Assembly: GCA_016719815.1 (NCBI GenBank)
Contig: JADJYK010000006.1
Coordinates: forward strand, 124,001 to 188,000
Reading direction: 5' to 3'
Origin: Chitinophagaceae bacterium
Lineage (GTDB): Bacteria > Bacteroidota > Bacteroidia > Chitinophagales > Chitinophagaceae
DNA length: 64,000 bases
The position numbers and the translations under genes are program-made. Below the pieces are notes generated by a model that made no database searches, was not told the DNA's origin, and worked only from the letters and a program-made list of their open reading frames with translations. This document shows positions 45,114 through 54,986 of this stretch, piece by piece (position 1 is the first letter of the stretch; each line of letters opens with the position of its first letter).

Positions 45114-45614
45114 ATGAAGAAAACAGTATTGTTCCTAATCTGCTTTTCAATATTGCTGGGTGCTGTATGCCAAACGGACAGCATTCAGCCTCCCTATAAG
45201 AAAGTACCTATTTACCCGCCGGTAAGGCTGCTGAACACCGACAGTGCCACTTATTACACCAAGGCCAATCTGCCTAAGAACAAGCCGGTACTGCTGATTG
45301 TGTTTAACCCCGACTGCGACCACTGCCAGCATGAAACAGAAGCACTGATGCAAAATATTGACAAATTTAAGAATGTTCATATAGTTATGGCATCGTTTGT
45401 AACGCTGACGGCCATCAGTGCATTCAGGGAAAAGTATAAACTGGGTGGGCACAAAAACATTGTGCTGGCCCAGGATACGCATTATTTCCTGTTGTCGTTT
45501 TATGCGCTGCGCAACCTGCCCTACCTGGCTTTTTACAATAAGAAAAAGCAACTCATTTCCACCTTTGAAGGTCCCATGCCTGTTGAGAAGGTGCTGGAAG
45601 AGTTGAAAAAATGA
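45114..45614 (+). CDS. Exported thioredoxin-like protein
   Basis: A 166-residue protein: signal peptide MKKTVLFLICFSILLGAVC, then a thioredoxin-fold domain with VLLIVFNPDCDHCQHETEAL (CxxC) and the cis-Pro motif LRNLPYLAFYNKKK. It should act in the periplasm as a disulfide reductase or isomerase; partners are unknown. It is divergent from efp. Confidence 0.85.
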   Translation: MKKTVLFLICFSILLGAVCQTDSIQPPYKKVPIYPPVRLLNTDSATYYTKANLPKNKPVLLIVFNPDCDHCQHETEALMQNIDKFKNVHIVMASFVTLTAISAFREKYKLGGHKNIVLAQDTHYFLLSFYALRNLPYLAFYNKKKQLISTFEGPMPVEKVLEELKK

Positions 45615-45649
45615 GGATTTTTATCCCCCGCTGAAACAACTGCAACCTT

Positions 45650-45657
45650 TACCTTTG
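45650..45657 (+). promoter_or_regulatory. -7 box upstream of mdh
   Basis: TACCTTTG matches TAnnTTTG and is 51 bases before the mdh ATG, just after the thioredoxin-like gene, implying that mdh has its own promoter. Confidence 0.55.
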
Positions 45658-45708
45658 CGGCCTGCAAATGCAGAAAGCAACAATTTTTAAATCCAAAATA
45701 TTTTACAC

Positions 45709-46638
45709 ATGAAAGTAACTGTTGTAGGTGCCGGTGCCGTTGGAGCAACCAGTGCAGATAATATTGCCCGTATGGGAATTTGCCGCAGACTGGTCTTGCT
45801 TGATATTAAAGAAGGTTTGGCCGAAGGTAAAGCTCAGGACATGATGCAGACTGCCACTCTGCTCGGTTTCGATACTAAAATTACCGGTGTAACCGGCGAT
45901 TACAGCAAAACTGCGGACAGCGATGTTGTGGTCATCACTTCAGGCTTGCCCCGCAAACCCGGTATGACCCGTGAAGAACTTATTACCGTTAATGCCGGTA
46001 TTGTAAAGAATGTTGCTGAAAACATTCTCAAACATTCGCCCAATGCTATTCTTATTATTGTAAGTAACCCGATGGATACCATGACCTACCTGGCCCTTAA
46101 AGCAACAGGCTTACCTAAGAACAGGGTGATAGGTATGGGTGGTACACTTGACAGCAGTCGTTTTAAATATCAGCTGAGCCGCCGCCTGCGATGCAGTCCG
46201 CTTGACCTTAACGGTGTGGTAATTGGTGGCCATGGCGACACAACTATGATTCCGCTTATCCGCCATGCTGCCTGGAATAGTGTTCCTGTTACCGACTTCC
46301 TGTCGCAGGAGCAACAAGATGAGATTGTAAAAGATACGATGGTAGGTGGTGCCACCCTTACGGGTTTGCTGGGCACATCGGCATGGTATGCACCCGGAGC
46401 TGCAGTAGCAGTACTGGTAGCTTCTATATTAAGAGACGAGAAAAAACTCCGTTCCTGCAGTGTGCTGCTGGAAGGGGAATATGGTCAGCGGGATATTTGC
46501 CTGGGGGTACCTGTAGTAATTGGCAAAACTGGCTGGGAGAAAATTATTGACCTAAAGCTTTCTGAGGAAGAGCAGGAAACATTTAACAAGAGTGCCGATT
46601 TTGTAAGAAGCATGAATGATGTACTGAAGACTATATAA
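45709..46638 (+). CDS. mdh: Malate dehydrogenase
   Basis: A 309-residue protein of the lactate-dehydrogenase-like malate dehydrogenase group. NAD-binding KVTVVGAGAVGATSADNIA, LLDIKEG (Asp that selects NAD), SGLPRKPGMTREEL (substrate Arg), VSNPMDTMTYLA, VIGMGGTLDSSRFKYQLSRR and catalytic His in VIGGHGDTTMIPL. It interconverts malate and oxaloacetate in the citric acid cycle. Confidence 0.96.
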   Translation: MKVTVVGAGAVGATSADNIARMGICRRLVLLDIKEGLAEGKAQDMMQTATLLGFDTKITGVTGDYSKTADSDVVVITSGLPRKPGMTREELITVNAGIVKNVAENILKHSPNAILIIVSNPMDTMTYLALKATGLPKNRVIGMGGTLDSSRFKYQLSRRLRCSPLDLNGVVIGGHGDTTMIPLIRHAAWNSVPVTDFLSQEQQDEIVKDTMVGGATLTGLLGTSAWYAPGAAVAVLVASILRDEKKLRSCSVLLEGEYGQRDICLGVPVVIGKTGWEKIIDLKLSEEEQETFNKSADFVRSMNDVLKTI

Positions 46639-46836
46639 AATGCGAAGTGCAGCTATAAACAAATGCCCCGGTTGTTGCCAGGTTTTTGTTTTAGTGTCTC
46701 GTCCAAAATAGCCCGACTAAACATCACCTTTATTTCAATTTTCGTCATCACGTAGCCGGGCAGATGAATATAGTGGCGTAGTATTCGCCTGTTAAGCACT
46801 TCGTTTATTGCAATGGCGGCAATCATATTGATCGTC
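46639..46836. other. Intergenic region between mdh and truA
   Basis: A 57-codon frame on the minus strand (46826-46653, MIAAIAINEVLNRRILRHYI) fills most of this region and reads like protein, with HLPGYVMTKIEIKVMF in its middle, but I recognise no family. A weak hairpin CCCGG/CCAGG with T5 after it near 46662-46682 may be a degraded mdh terminator. Confidence 0.35.
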
Positions 46837-47562
46837 TCAATAAGTTACTTCCACAAGGAATAAGCCATGAGCAGGCACGGCAAAACTGGCTTTGGTGCAG
46901 TCTTTTGCTTCAATAACCTGCCGGAATTCGTTAAGTGATATTTTTCCCCTGCCCACTTTCAGCATCGTGGCGGTTAATGCCCGTACCATGCCACGCAAAA
47001 ACCGGTTGGCTTTTACATTGTACACCAGGCATTCACCCTCCTGAAGCCAGCGGCTTTCCAGAATACTGCACTGAAAGGTTTTTACCTGTGTATTACGCTT
47101 AGAAAAGGAAGTAAAGTCGTTGTACTCTTTCAGAATATCCGCTGCCTGCTGCATCAGCTCCACATGGAGCCGAAATGGAAAATAAAAAGCCCTGTCTGCT
47201 AAGAAGGAATTCTTCTGCTGGTAGATAAAATATTTATATTCCCTTCTTACAGCATCAAAACGGCAATGCGCTTCATCGTTTACCAGCCTGATATTTTTCA
47301 CCACAATATCCGGCGGCAGTATCGCATTTATCTTATAAACAAATTTTGGGTTAATAGTATCAGCATAATCGAAATGAAAATAATTTTGCAGAGCATGTAC
47401 GCCTGCATCGGTGCGGGAAGAACCCGTCATCATGATATTTTCCTTCTCAAGTATTGAGAATGCCTTTTCCACTTCAGCCTGTATAGTATTTGCATTGTGC
47501 TGTGACTGAAAGCCGCTGTAAGCAGTTCCTTTGTATGATACTTCTAAGAAATAACGGGGCAT
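46837..47562 (-). CDS. truA: tRNA pseudouridine synthase A
   Basis: A 241-residue synthase. It begins RYFLEVSYKGTAYSGFQSQ; the catalytic Asp is in GSSRTDAGVHALQNYFHFD; FDAVRREYKYFIY and ANRFLRGMVRALTATML are conserved, and the end is FAVPAHGLFLVEVTY. It modifies U38-40 of tRNA anticodon arms. It starts five bases after the stop of the DUF4476 gene. Confidence 0.96.
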   Translation of the reverse strand: MPRYFLEVSYKGTAYSGFQSQHNANTIQAEVEKAFSILEKENIMMTGSSRTDAGVHALQNYFHFDYADTINPKFVYKINAILPPDIVVKNIRLVNDEAHCRFDAVRREYKYFIYQQKNSFLADRAFYFPFRLHVELMQQAADILKEYNDFTSFSKRNTQVKTFQCSILESRWLQEGECLVYNVKANRFLRGMVRALTATMLKVGRGKISLNEFRQVIEAKDCTKASFAVPAHGLFLVEVTY

Positions 47563-47567
47563 AACAT

Positions 47568-48884
47568 TTAGTTGCGGAGCATTGCCCTGAACCTTTTTAT
47601 AGTAATCGTCCTTTAGTTCTGCCTCAGGGAAGGATACTTCTCCTGATCGGATGAACAGTTGTACACCGCATCAAAAAACCTGTACTTGCCTTCTTCATTC
47701 AGGAACATGGTACTCAGGTTTTTAATCTGTTGCACAGAGAAGCATTTTGACTTGCATGCTTTTCTTGCCTCATTAATCATGTCATCATCACCTTCCGCAG
47801 CAGCCATTACTTTCCTTAACTGAAAAAATCAGCATCGGCAGCTAGTGTGTTACAATTATTTTTTCAGGGCTGGTATTGCTGGTTTTTCTGTTGAAGCCAC
47901 TACGACGGGAGTATTGCTCACCACTTCCTTTTGATTCTCCTCTTTCACAACAGGAACGATTGTAAGATCTGCCTTCACTTCATCCTTCTTTTCAGGATTG
48001 GAAGAAATGTCAAGAAATTTCTTTTCTTCCTTTGGATCTTCTTTTACCACATTTATAATAGTCTTCGGTTCGGGTATCAGTAACCTTATGGTGTCCCGGT
48101 TACCATCAGGCAACGAATCAATATATACCAGTCCAAACCCTTCAGTAGTGGAACTTTCTGATCTTTTCTTTACCACTGACATTACATAATCATCTTTTGC
48201 AACAGTTTCAGTTTTTATTTCAGTCACAACCGGCAGTTCTGTTACTTCCCCCGCTACCGGTTTAGGTTCTTCTTTCACAATAACTGGCTTTGGCTCTTCT
48301 TTTACGACGACAGGTTTCGACTCTTCTTTTACCGCAACCGGTTGTTCCTCTTTTGGTGTTATCACCTGCGGAACAACTTTCTCTGCCGGTTTTTCTGCTT
48401 TCACAACATCAGGTTTCTTTTCCTCCACAATTTTTACAGGTTTTTCTTTCAGAGAAGGATCATCCGAGGCCTTTGCCAATCCTTCGGTAAACGGTGAAAT
48501 ATCCCTTTTAACCTCTGTTTTTAGTTCAGGGATGCCCAGCGGCGAAGTACTTCCCATTTGTACACTAAGCAGCTGTCTTTCAAAGAGCCCCCAACCTTTT
48601 TCTCCAAAATTCTTCAGCAGGAAGCCATGATCTTTCTTATTCATCACTACTGAAAAATAATACTGGGAACTGCTCTTTGGAAACCCTAAACTGAATGAAT
48701 GAGCAGTGTCGGTAAGTTTTGACAGAATAATATAGCCAGACGAAGAAGAGCTAAAAACCTTTTCTTTCATTTTAATAAAAAAGGGTTGGCCCGCCTCAGA
48801 CTGTATGTATATAAAATATACTTTCTGGCCAATGGCATTTGCCACAATAAACATCATCAACAGGCTAAGACATAGTTTTTTCAT
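47568..48884 (-). CDS. Secreted DUF4476 protein with Lys/Glu/Pro repeats, frameshifted
   Basis: The ATG at 48884 begins a signal peptide (MKKLCLSLLMMFIVANAIGQ). An N-terminal beta domain (to about residue 115) is followed by a disordered Lys/Glu/Pro/Val region with four decapeptide repeats of the EEPKPVxVK type (about 48240-48345). The DUF4476 domain, KVMAAAEGDDDMINEARKAC through QQIKNLSTMFLNEEGKYRFF, is in another frame; its end FRAMLRN-stop is at 47568. Four indels (47859-47864, 47823-47828, 47628-47633, 47594-47598) reconcile the frames. Role unknown; secretion and repeats suggest an envelope location. Confidence 0.78.
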
Positions 48885-49038
48885 GCTCTCAGGCATTGGT
48901 GCAATACAAATTTAACCTAATTCCCCGCACAATAGACAGTGCCGGTACAACAACTTGTTAAATACTGTAACCGTTCACCCTATTTATATCTTCAATGATT
49001 AATTACTCCTATAAATTTGCGGCAATTAAACACACAGT

Positions 49039-51552
49039 ATGCAGAAACTCCTTTTTATCATTTTGACTTTCTTTTTTTGTGGCTCTGTTTTAGCACAACC
49101 CGCTGCCAAAGACTCTTCCTGGAAAAGGCAGTACCGTGAAACACCTGCCCGAATTAACAACCTCGTTCATACCAAACTTGAAGTAATACCTGATTTCAGC
49201 AAATCGTACTTGTATGGCAAAGCCTGGATTACGCTGAAACCGCATTTCTACCCCACCGATTCACTGACATTGGATGCAAAAGGTATGGAGTTTAAAAAAG
49301 TTGCTGTGCAAAAAGGGAGTCAGCTAATCCCAGTTACTTATGATTATAATGATTGGGAACTGAGAATTAAACTCGATAAAACATACAAAGCAACTGACAG
49401 TTATACCATTTTTATTGACTATACGGCAAAACCGGATGAGTTCGAGGCTAAGTACGAAAGAAGCGGAATGCTGGGCATTAAGGGCATGTACTTTATTAAT
49501 CCAACCGGTGAAGAAAAAAACAAGCCGACACAAGTCTGGACACAGGGAGAAACAGAGTCAAACTCAGCATGGTTTCCCACTATTGACAAAAGCAACCAGC
49601 GCTGCACACAGGAATTGTCGGTTACTGTAAATAATAAGTACACAACGCTTAGCAATGGTAAACTGGTAAGCCAGAAAAAATACTGACGGCACTCGTACAG
49701 ATTACTGGAAAATGGATTTGCCGCATGCACCCTATTTGTTCTTTTTGGGAGTGGGTGAATACGCTGTGATAAAAGACAGCTGGAAAGGGAAAGAAGTAAA
49801 CTACTATGTTGAGTCCGAATATGCGCCTGTTGCTAAAAAATATTTGGTAACACCCCGGAAATGCTGACATTCTTTTCAAAAATAACAGGTGTTGATTATC
49901 CATGGGTAAAATATTCACAAATAACCGGAAGGGATTTTGTTGCCGGGGCAATGGAAAATACCACTGCCACATTGCACCAGGAGGGTGCACAGCAGGATGC
50001 AAGACAGTTAGTGGATGGAAACTCCTGGGAAGGAACTATTGCGCATGAACTCTTTCATCATTGGTTTGGGGATTATGTGACAACAGAAAGCTGGAGCAAC
50101 CTTACTGTTAACGAATCTTTTGCCAACTACAGCGAAACGCTGTGGAATGAATATAAATACGGAAAAGATGCAGGAAACGAACACAACTTTGGCGATATGC
50201 AGAATTATCTTTTTAGCGGCAGCGATAAAAAGGACCTGGTTCGTTTTCACTATGCGCACAGAGAAGATATGTTTGATGCCGTCAGTTATCAGAAAGGCGG
50301 ACGTATTCTGCATATGCTCAGAAACTATATTGGTGACAGTGCTTTTTTCAAATCACTTGCCAACTACCTGACTACAAATAAATTCAAATCCGCAGAAGCA
50401 CACCAGTTGCGGCTTGCATTTGAAGAGGTAACCGGCCGTGACCTGAACTGGTTCTTTAATCAATGGTATTTTAGCAGCGGTCATCCTTCAGTTGATATAG
50501 ATTACCTGTATAATGATGAGGCAGGAAATGTAAAAGTGATTATTAAACAAACGCAGAAATCCGGTAAAGGGTTCAGGCTTCCCATTGCCATTGATGTGTA
50601 CCAGGGAAGTACAAAAACCAGGTATAATGTTTGGATAAATAACCCGGTTGATACATTTACCTTCCGCTACACAAAAAGGCCTGACCTTATTAATGCAGAT
50701 GCTGATAAAGTAATGTTGTGGCAGAAAAAAGAAAATAAAACGTTAGACAATTACATACACCAGTACAAGTATGCAGGCAATTATCTTGACAGAAGAGAAG
50801 CAATAGAATTTGCAGCAAAAAAACTTACTGAACCCAGAGCCGCTGAATTATTGAAGTCGGCCCTCAATGACAAATATGAGGGGTTAAGACAACTGGCAAT
50901 CAACCTGGCTGATATACGCAAGGAAGCTGTGCGGTTTTCATTTGAGCCCATTTTTGCAGAACTTGCAAGGAATGATAAGAAAGCAATTGTTCGGGCTACT
51001 GCCATACAAAAATTAGGAGATTATAAGAAGGCAGAATACGCCGGCCTGTTTAAGACTGCTGTAAGTGACTCTTCTTATACGGTAGCCGGAAATGCACTGG
51101 AAGCCTTGGGCAAGATTGATGAAAAAGCCAGTGCTGAACTGGTTAAGCAATTATATGGCCAACCTCTAAAAGGCAATTTGCAGACTGTAGTGATGAACGA
51201 GGTGCTGAAATCGGGCGACGAAACAATGGCAGAGGAAATAATAGGGGGCTTTGCAGCAATGCCAATGAGCCAGGCAAAATTTGAGGCACTGGGCGGACTG
51301 AGCACTTATCTTGCAGCGATAAAAGACATAAGCTTTGTGAGGCTGGGAGTGGATGAAATCGCAAAATTCAGGGATGCAGTGCCGGAAGCATACCGCAACC
51401 AGACAGACGGTTATATTAACGGTATGGTACTGAAAGGAATTTTGGCAAAGAAAGAAAGTGAGGCAAAAGCTAATGCAGGAAATATTGCGCTGCAAGAACT
51501 TGTAAACTATATAAAAGGAAAACTGCCCGAATCGGAAAGAAAGGGATTCTGA
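49039..51552 (+). CDS. M1-family metalloaminopeptidase, frameshifted twice
   Basis: Signal peptide MQKLLFIILTFFFCGSVLAQ, N-terminal beta-saddle domain, then the M1 catalytic domain with VAGAMENTTATLH (exopeptidase GAMEN) and zinc site GTIAHELFHHWFGDYVTTES plus downstream Glu (NLTVNESFANY), and a C-terminal HEAT-like helical region. Frame changes occur at 49675-49680 and 49835-49840, each one A short; repair gives QKKNTDGTRTDYWKMDLPHA and AKKIFGNTPEMLTFF. About 838 residues. It removes N-terminal residues from peptides, probably in the periplasm. Confidence 0.93.
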
Positions 51553-51570
51553 GCAAAGAACGATACAAGT

Positions 51571-51596
51571 AATAAACCTCCTTTCGGAGGTTTATT
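51571..51596. terminator. Bidirectional terminator
   Basis: AATAAACCTCC (51571-51581) and GGAGGTTTATT (51586-51596) form a perfect 11-bp stem with a TTTC loop, between the convergent aminopeptidase and TPM genes. Confidence 0.75.
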
Positions 51597-51628
51597 ACTT
51601 TAATTTGATTATTTTCTGATTTTCTTCT

Positions 51629-52381
51629 TTACCAGCCTCCGCTGGCACCACCACCACCACCACTGCCGCCGCCAAAACCTCCAAAACCGCCGCCGCCGGA
51701 CCAGCCACCACCACTACTACTACCTCCTCCTCCACCTGTCCATCCACGATAGCCACCTCTTGATACGTAAGTACCGCCACTACCAGGCGGAGCAGCCATT
51801 GTAAGGAAGACTATGACGAGTATCACACCAACAACCCAAATAAACGGGAAACGTTCTTTTCCATTTTTACTGCCATAACCGGCAGGAGCTTTATACTCAC
51901 CTGCTGCTGCCTGAATTATAGAATTAGTGGCCTCATCAATTCCACGGTAGTAATTCTCTGCTTTGAAGTTGGGTGTTAAATCATTATCAATAATACTTTT
52001 AGCAGTAACGTCTGGTATTGCCCCTTCCAAACCATACCCGGTTTCAATCCTGATCTTCCTGTCATTCTTCGCAATCAGTAAAACAATTCCGTTATTGATA
52101 TCCTTATTACCCACTCCCCATCTGCGTATGATTTCCAAAGCCACTGCTTCCACACCATAATCACCCGTAGTTGGGATGATAACAACAGCAATCTGGTTAG
52201 AAGTGCTGTCATCATATGAAACCAGTTTCCGTTCAAGTGCATCAATCTGCTGCTCAGTTAATGTGCCGGTTTTATCATTAACCAACTTTGGCGGATTTGG
52301 TTTTGCAGGCACAAACTCGTCAATCTGTGCAAATGCACTGAATGACAAGATGAGAGTAAATATTAAAAACAGCTTTTTCAT
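51629..52381 (-). CDS. TPM-domain protein with Gly-rich tail
   Basis: A 250-residue protein: signal peptide MKKLFLIFTLILSFSAFAQ, a TPM domain (VNDKTGTLTEQQIDALERKL, NGIVLLIAKNDRKIRIETGY), a transmembrane helix WVVGVILVIVFLTMAA, and a C-terminal tail of about 50 residues made almost only of Gly, Ser and Trp. This is the YgcG architecture. The adjacent TPM and LemA genes in the same direction form the conserved LemA-TPM-TPM cluster, implicated in envelope functions but not understood. Confidence 0.92.
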   Translation of the reverse strand: MKKLFLIFTLILSFSAFAQIDEFVPAKPNPPKLVNDKTGTLTEQQIDALERKLVSYDDSTSNQIAVVIIPTTGDYGVEAVALEIIRRWGVGNKDINNGIVLLIAKNDRKIRIETGYGLEGAIPDVTAKSIIDNDLTPNFKAENYYRGIDEATNSIIQAAAGEYKAPAGYGSKNGKERFPFIWVVGVILVIVFLTMAAPPGSGGTYVSRGGYRGWTGGGGGSSSGGGWSGGGGFGGFGGGSGGGGGASGGW

Positions 52382-52386
52382 TAGTC

Positions 52387-52845
52387 TTACCGGCCGAAAA
52401 CTATTTCATCCGGCAGTTCATTTTTATCGGTGTCCCTGTCAAATGGAAAATGAGTGGTTAACGCATCCCCAATCTGGATTACACAATCGGCAATACCTTT
52501 AGCGTAATCATGCTGATTAAAACTGAGCAGCATTTCTGAAACAATCTTATTCCAGTATTCCGTTCCCACTTTTTTGTGTATGCCTTCATCTCCAAAAACA
52601 GCCAGCTGACGGTCTTTAATGGCTACATAAACCAAGGTAGCATTTCGATTTTCGGTTTTATCCATTTGCAGGCCAAAGAAGATTTCGGCAGCTCTGTCAA
52701 TAGCATCCACCCAAGAACATTTACTTTCCACAAATACTCTTACTTCGCCACTGGTACGCTGCTCGGCATGGCGTATAGCTTTTACTATCAGCCGTGTGTC
52801 TTCTTCAGTAAAGAATTGTTTTTTATGTCTGAAAATTGAAAACAT
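52387..52845 (-). CDS. Second TPM-domain protein of the LemA cluster
   Basis: A 152-residue TPM domain without signal peptide: FTEEDTRLIVKAIRHAEQRT, SGEVRVFVESKCSW, NATLVYVAIKDRQLAVFGDE and a final FPFDRDTDKNELPDEIVFG. It lies between lemA (5 bases) and the Gly-tailed TPM gene (5 bases), so the three are certainly cotranscribed. Function is unknown. Confidence 0.9.
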   Translation of the reverse strand: MFSIFRHKKQFFTEEDTRLIVKAIRHAEQRTSGEVRVFVESKCSWVDAIDRAAEIFFGLQMDKTENRNATLVYVAIKDRQLAVFGDEGIHKKVGTEYWNKIVSEMLLSFNQHDYAKGIADCVIQIGDALTTHFPFDRDTDKNELPDEIVFGR

Positions 52846-52850
52846 CGATA

Positions 52851-53447
52851 TTACTTAATGTCGAATTTAACATCAGGTGCTTTTTCTGAACCAGGGTCTG
52901 CCTTATAGTAGGCTTTCTCTTTGAAAGAGAACATTCCTGCAAGCAGATTATTGGGGAATCTTTTCACTTTTAGGTTATAGCTTTCAACAGCCTTGTTGTA
53001 ATCCTGCCTTGCCACATTTATGCGGTTCTCTGTTCCTTCAATCTGTGTCTGAAAATCCTGAAATGCTTTTGTGGTTTTTAAATCAGGATAATTTTCTACA
53101 ACAGCGAGTAATCTGCCAAAAGCGCTTTGCAGATTACCTTGCGCCTGCTGATATTTTTCTAAAGAAGCAGGATCGTTAATGTCTACATTTACTGCAGTGG
53201 CCTTTGACCTTGCTTCAAGAACTTCTCTCAAAGTAGATTTTTCAAAATTTGCAGATGACTCAATAGTTTTTATTACACTACTATAAAGATCTGTTCTGCG
53301 CTGGTAATTTGTTTCCACATTACCCCAAACTTTTTTTACATTCTGATCTCCGGAAATAAGACCATTATAACCATTACATCCCCATACAAAAAGTATAAGG
53401 AATAAACCGATGCCAGCCAGTATTCCAATGTTGCGGGTTCCTTTCAT
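52851..53447 (-). CDS. lemA: LemA-family protein
   Basis: A 198-residue protein with a single N-terminal membrane helix (NIGILAGIGLFLILFVWGC) and the helical LemA domain: VETNYQRRTDLYSSVIKTIE, GRLLAVVENYPDLKTTKAFQ, and ENRINVARQDYNKAVESYN, FPNNLLAGMFSFK. The domain is on the outer side of the inner membrane. It heads the LemA-TPM-TPM cluster. Confidence 0.93.
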   Translation of the reverse strand: MKGTRNIGILAGIGLFLILFVWGCNGYNGLISGDQNVKKVWGNVETNYQRRTDLYSSVIKTIESSANFEKSTLREVLEARSKATAVNVDINDPASLEKYQQAQGNLQSAFGRLLAVVENYPDLKTTKAFQDFQTQIEGTENRINVARQDYNKAVESYNLKVKRFPNNLLAGMFSFKEKAYYKADPGSEKAPDVKFDIK

Positions 53448-53511
53448 TGTTAATAGTTTTAGATATTAAAATTAGCACTTTTGTAATAACCGGATATGAT
53501 TTTTCGCCGGT

Positions 53512-53544
53512 AAAAAAGGCGGTTCCCCGAAAAAGGAGAACCGC
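53512..53544 (-). terminator. Terminator of pgk
   Basis: GCGGTTC (53519-53525) and GAACCGC (53538-53544) form the stem; on the minus strand it is followed by T6. It is 25 bases after the pgk stop and shields the lemA promoter region. Confidence 0.72.
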
Positions 53545-53568
53545 ATATACTGATAACCCAAATTTAAA

Positions 53569-54762
53569 CTACTTAACTGCAGCGATGCCTGGCAGTTCTT
53601 TACCCTCAAAGTATTCGAGCATAGCGCCACCACCTGTTGACACGTAGCTCACCTTATCGGTAAATCCAAACTTATTAACTGCAGAAACAGAGTCGCCGCC
53701 ACCTACCAATGAGAACGAACCAGCCTGGGTGGCTTCTGCAATGGCTGTTGCCACCGCTTTAGTTCCTTTTTGGAATTTCTCCATTTCAAACACACCCATC
53801 GGGCCATTCCACAAAATAGTTTTTGATTTTTTAATTACTTCGGCAAAAATCCCTTCGGCCTTTGGTCCGATATCGAGTCCCATCCAACCGTCAGGAATAG
53901 CATCGCTTGGAGATACATTAGTATTGGCTTCCGCATCAAATTTGTCGGCAATTACTGAATCTTCAGGCAAATGAATACTTACATTTTTTGCTTTGGCTTT
54001 TTCAAGGATTTCAACAGCTGTACTTAACCTGTCCTCTTCACAAAGAGAGTTGCCAATTTTACCACCTCTTGCTTTCATGAAAGTATAGGCCATGCCGCCA
54101 CCGATAATAATATCAGTCGCTCTGTCAAGCAGGTTTTCTATTATCAGGATTTTATCACTCACTTTGGCGCCACCAATGATGGCTGTAAATGGTTTTTCAG
54201 CACTGTGCAGTACTTTTTCAGCGCTGGTTACTTCACCTTCCATGAGCAACCCAAAGAATCTCTTTTCAGCCGGGAAGAATTTGGCGATAACAGCCGTAGA
54301 AGCATGTGCCCTGTGTGCAGTTCCAAATGCATCGTTAACCCACACATCACCCAGTTTAGAGAGCTTTTCAGCAAATTCTTCGTTCCCTTTTTCCTCCTCC
54401 TTATAGAAGCGAAGGTTTTCGAGCAACAATACTTCGCCGGGGCGCATCATGCTGGCGGTAAGATATGCCTGTTCGCCGATGCAGTCGTTGGCAAATAAAA
54501 CAGTAGCACCGCCCAGCAGTTCGCTCAGGTGTGCTATTAGGTGCTTTAAGGAATACTTTTCTGTTGGCCCTTCTTTAGGACGACCCAGGTGGCTCATCAG
54601 GATGACCATGCCGCCATCGGCCAGAATTTTTTTAATGGTTGGAACGGCAGCCCGCATCCGGGTGTCGTCGGTTATTTCAAATTTCTCGTTCAGCGGTACA
54701 TTAAAATCCACACGGATTAATGCTTTCTGCCCGTTGAAATTGTAGTCAGAAAATTTTGACAT
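53569..54762 (-). CDS. pgk: Phosphoglycerate kinase
   Basis: A 397-residue kinase. N-terminal KALIRVDFNVPLNEKFEITD, VILMSHLGRPKEGP and LLLENLRFYKEEEKGNEEFA are substrate-binding; TAIIGGAKVSDKILIIENLL and the ATP site WNGPMGVFEMEKFQKGT with FSLVGGGDSVSAVNKFG are complete. It makes ATP from 1,3-bisphosphoglycerate. No frameshift. gap lies upstream on the same strand with a terminator in between. Confidence 0.97.
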   Translation of the reverse strand: MSKFSDYNFNGQKALIRVDFNVPLNEKFEITDDTRMRAAVPTIKKILADGGMVILMSHLGRPKEGPTEKYSLKHLIAHLSELLGGATVLFANDCIGEQAYLTASMMRPGEVLLLENLRFYKEEEKGNEEFAEKLSKLGDVWVNDAFGTAHRAHASTAVIAKFFPAEKRFFGLLMEGEVTSAEKVLHSAEKPFTAIIGGAKVSDKILIIENLLDRATDIIIGGGMAYTFMKARGGKIGNSLCEEDRLSTAVEILEKAKAKNVSIHLPEDSVIADKFDAEANTNVSPSDAIPDGWMGLDIGPKAEGIFAEVIKKSKTILWNGPMGVFEMEKFQKGTKAVATAIAEATQAGSFSLVGGGDSVSAVNKFGFTDKVSYVSTGGGAMLEYFEGKELPGIAAVK

Positions 54763-54950
54763 AGTGAATAGTTTAGTGTTTTAAGTTTTTTGTTTACCGG
54801 TTTGCATCCGAATCTGAACCCATCACAAGAAACACTGCAATAGCTGATTGAACTTACAAAATGCTACAATAGAAGTTAGTAGCGAACAAACCTGAACGGA
54901 GTGTCGCAACATCAGCCGATAGTACTACTGCAGCCGGGTACAAATAAATA
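54763..54950. other. Spacer between gap terminator and pgk
   Basis: No gene is seen. The stretch probably carries the pgk promoter on the minus strand; no clear TAnnTTTG box was located. Confidence 0.4.
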
Positions 54951-54979
54951 AAAAATGTCCCGGCGGAAACCAGGACATT
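54951..54979 (-). terminator. Terminator of gap
   Basis: AATGTCC (54954-54960) and GGACATT (54973-54979) form a 7-bp stem; on the minus strand a T5 tract follows. It is eight bases after the gap stop. Confidence 0.7.
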
Positions 54980-54986
54980 TTCATTA

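Noticed and set aside
51595..51780. A Val-rich 61-codon minus-strand frame
   Set aside because: It is another frame of the Gly-rich tail of the TPM gene, whose low-complexity GGN codons read as Val and Ala.
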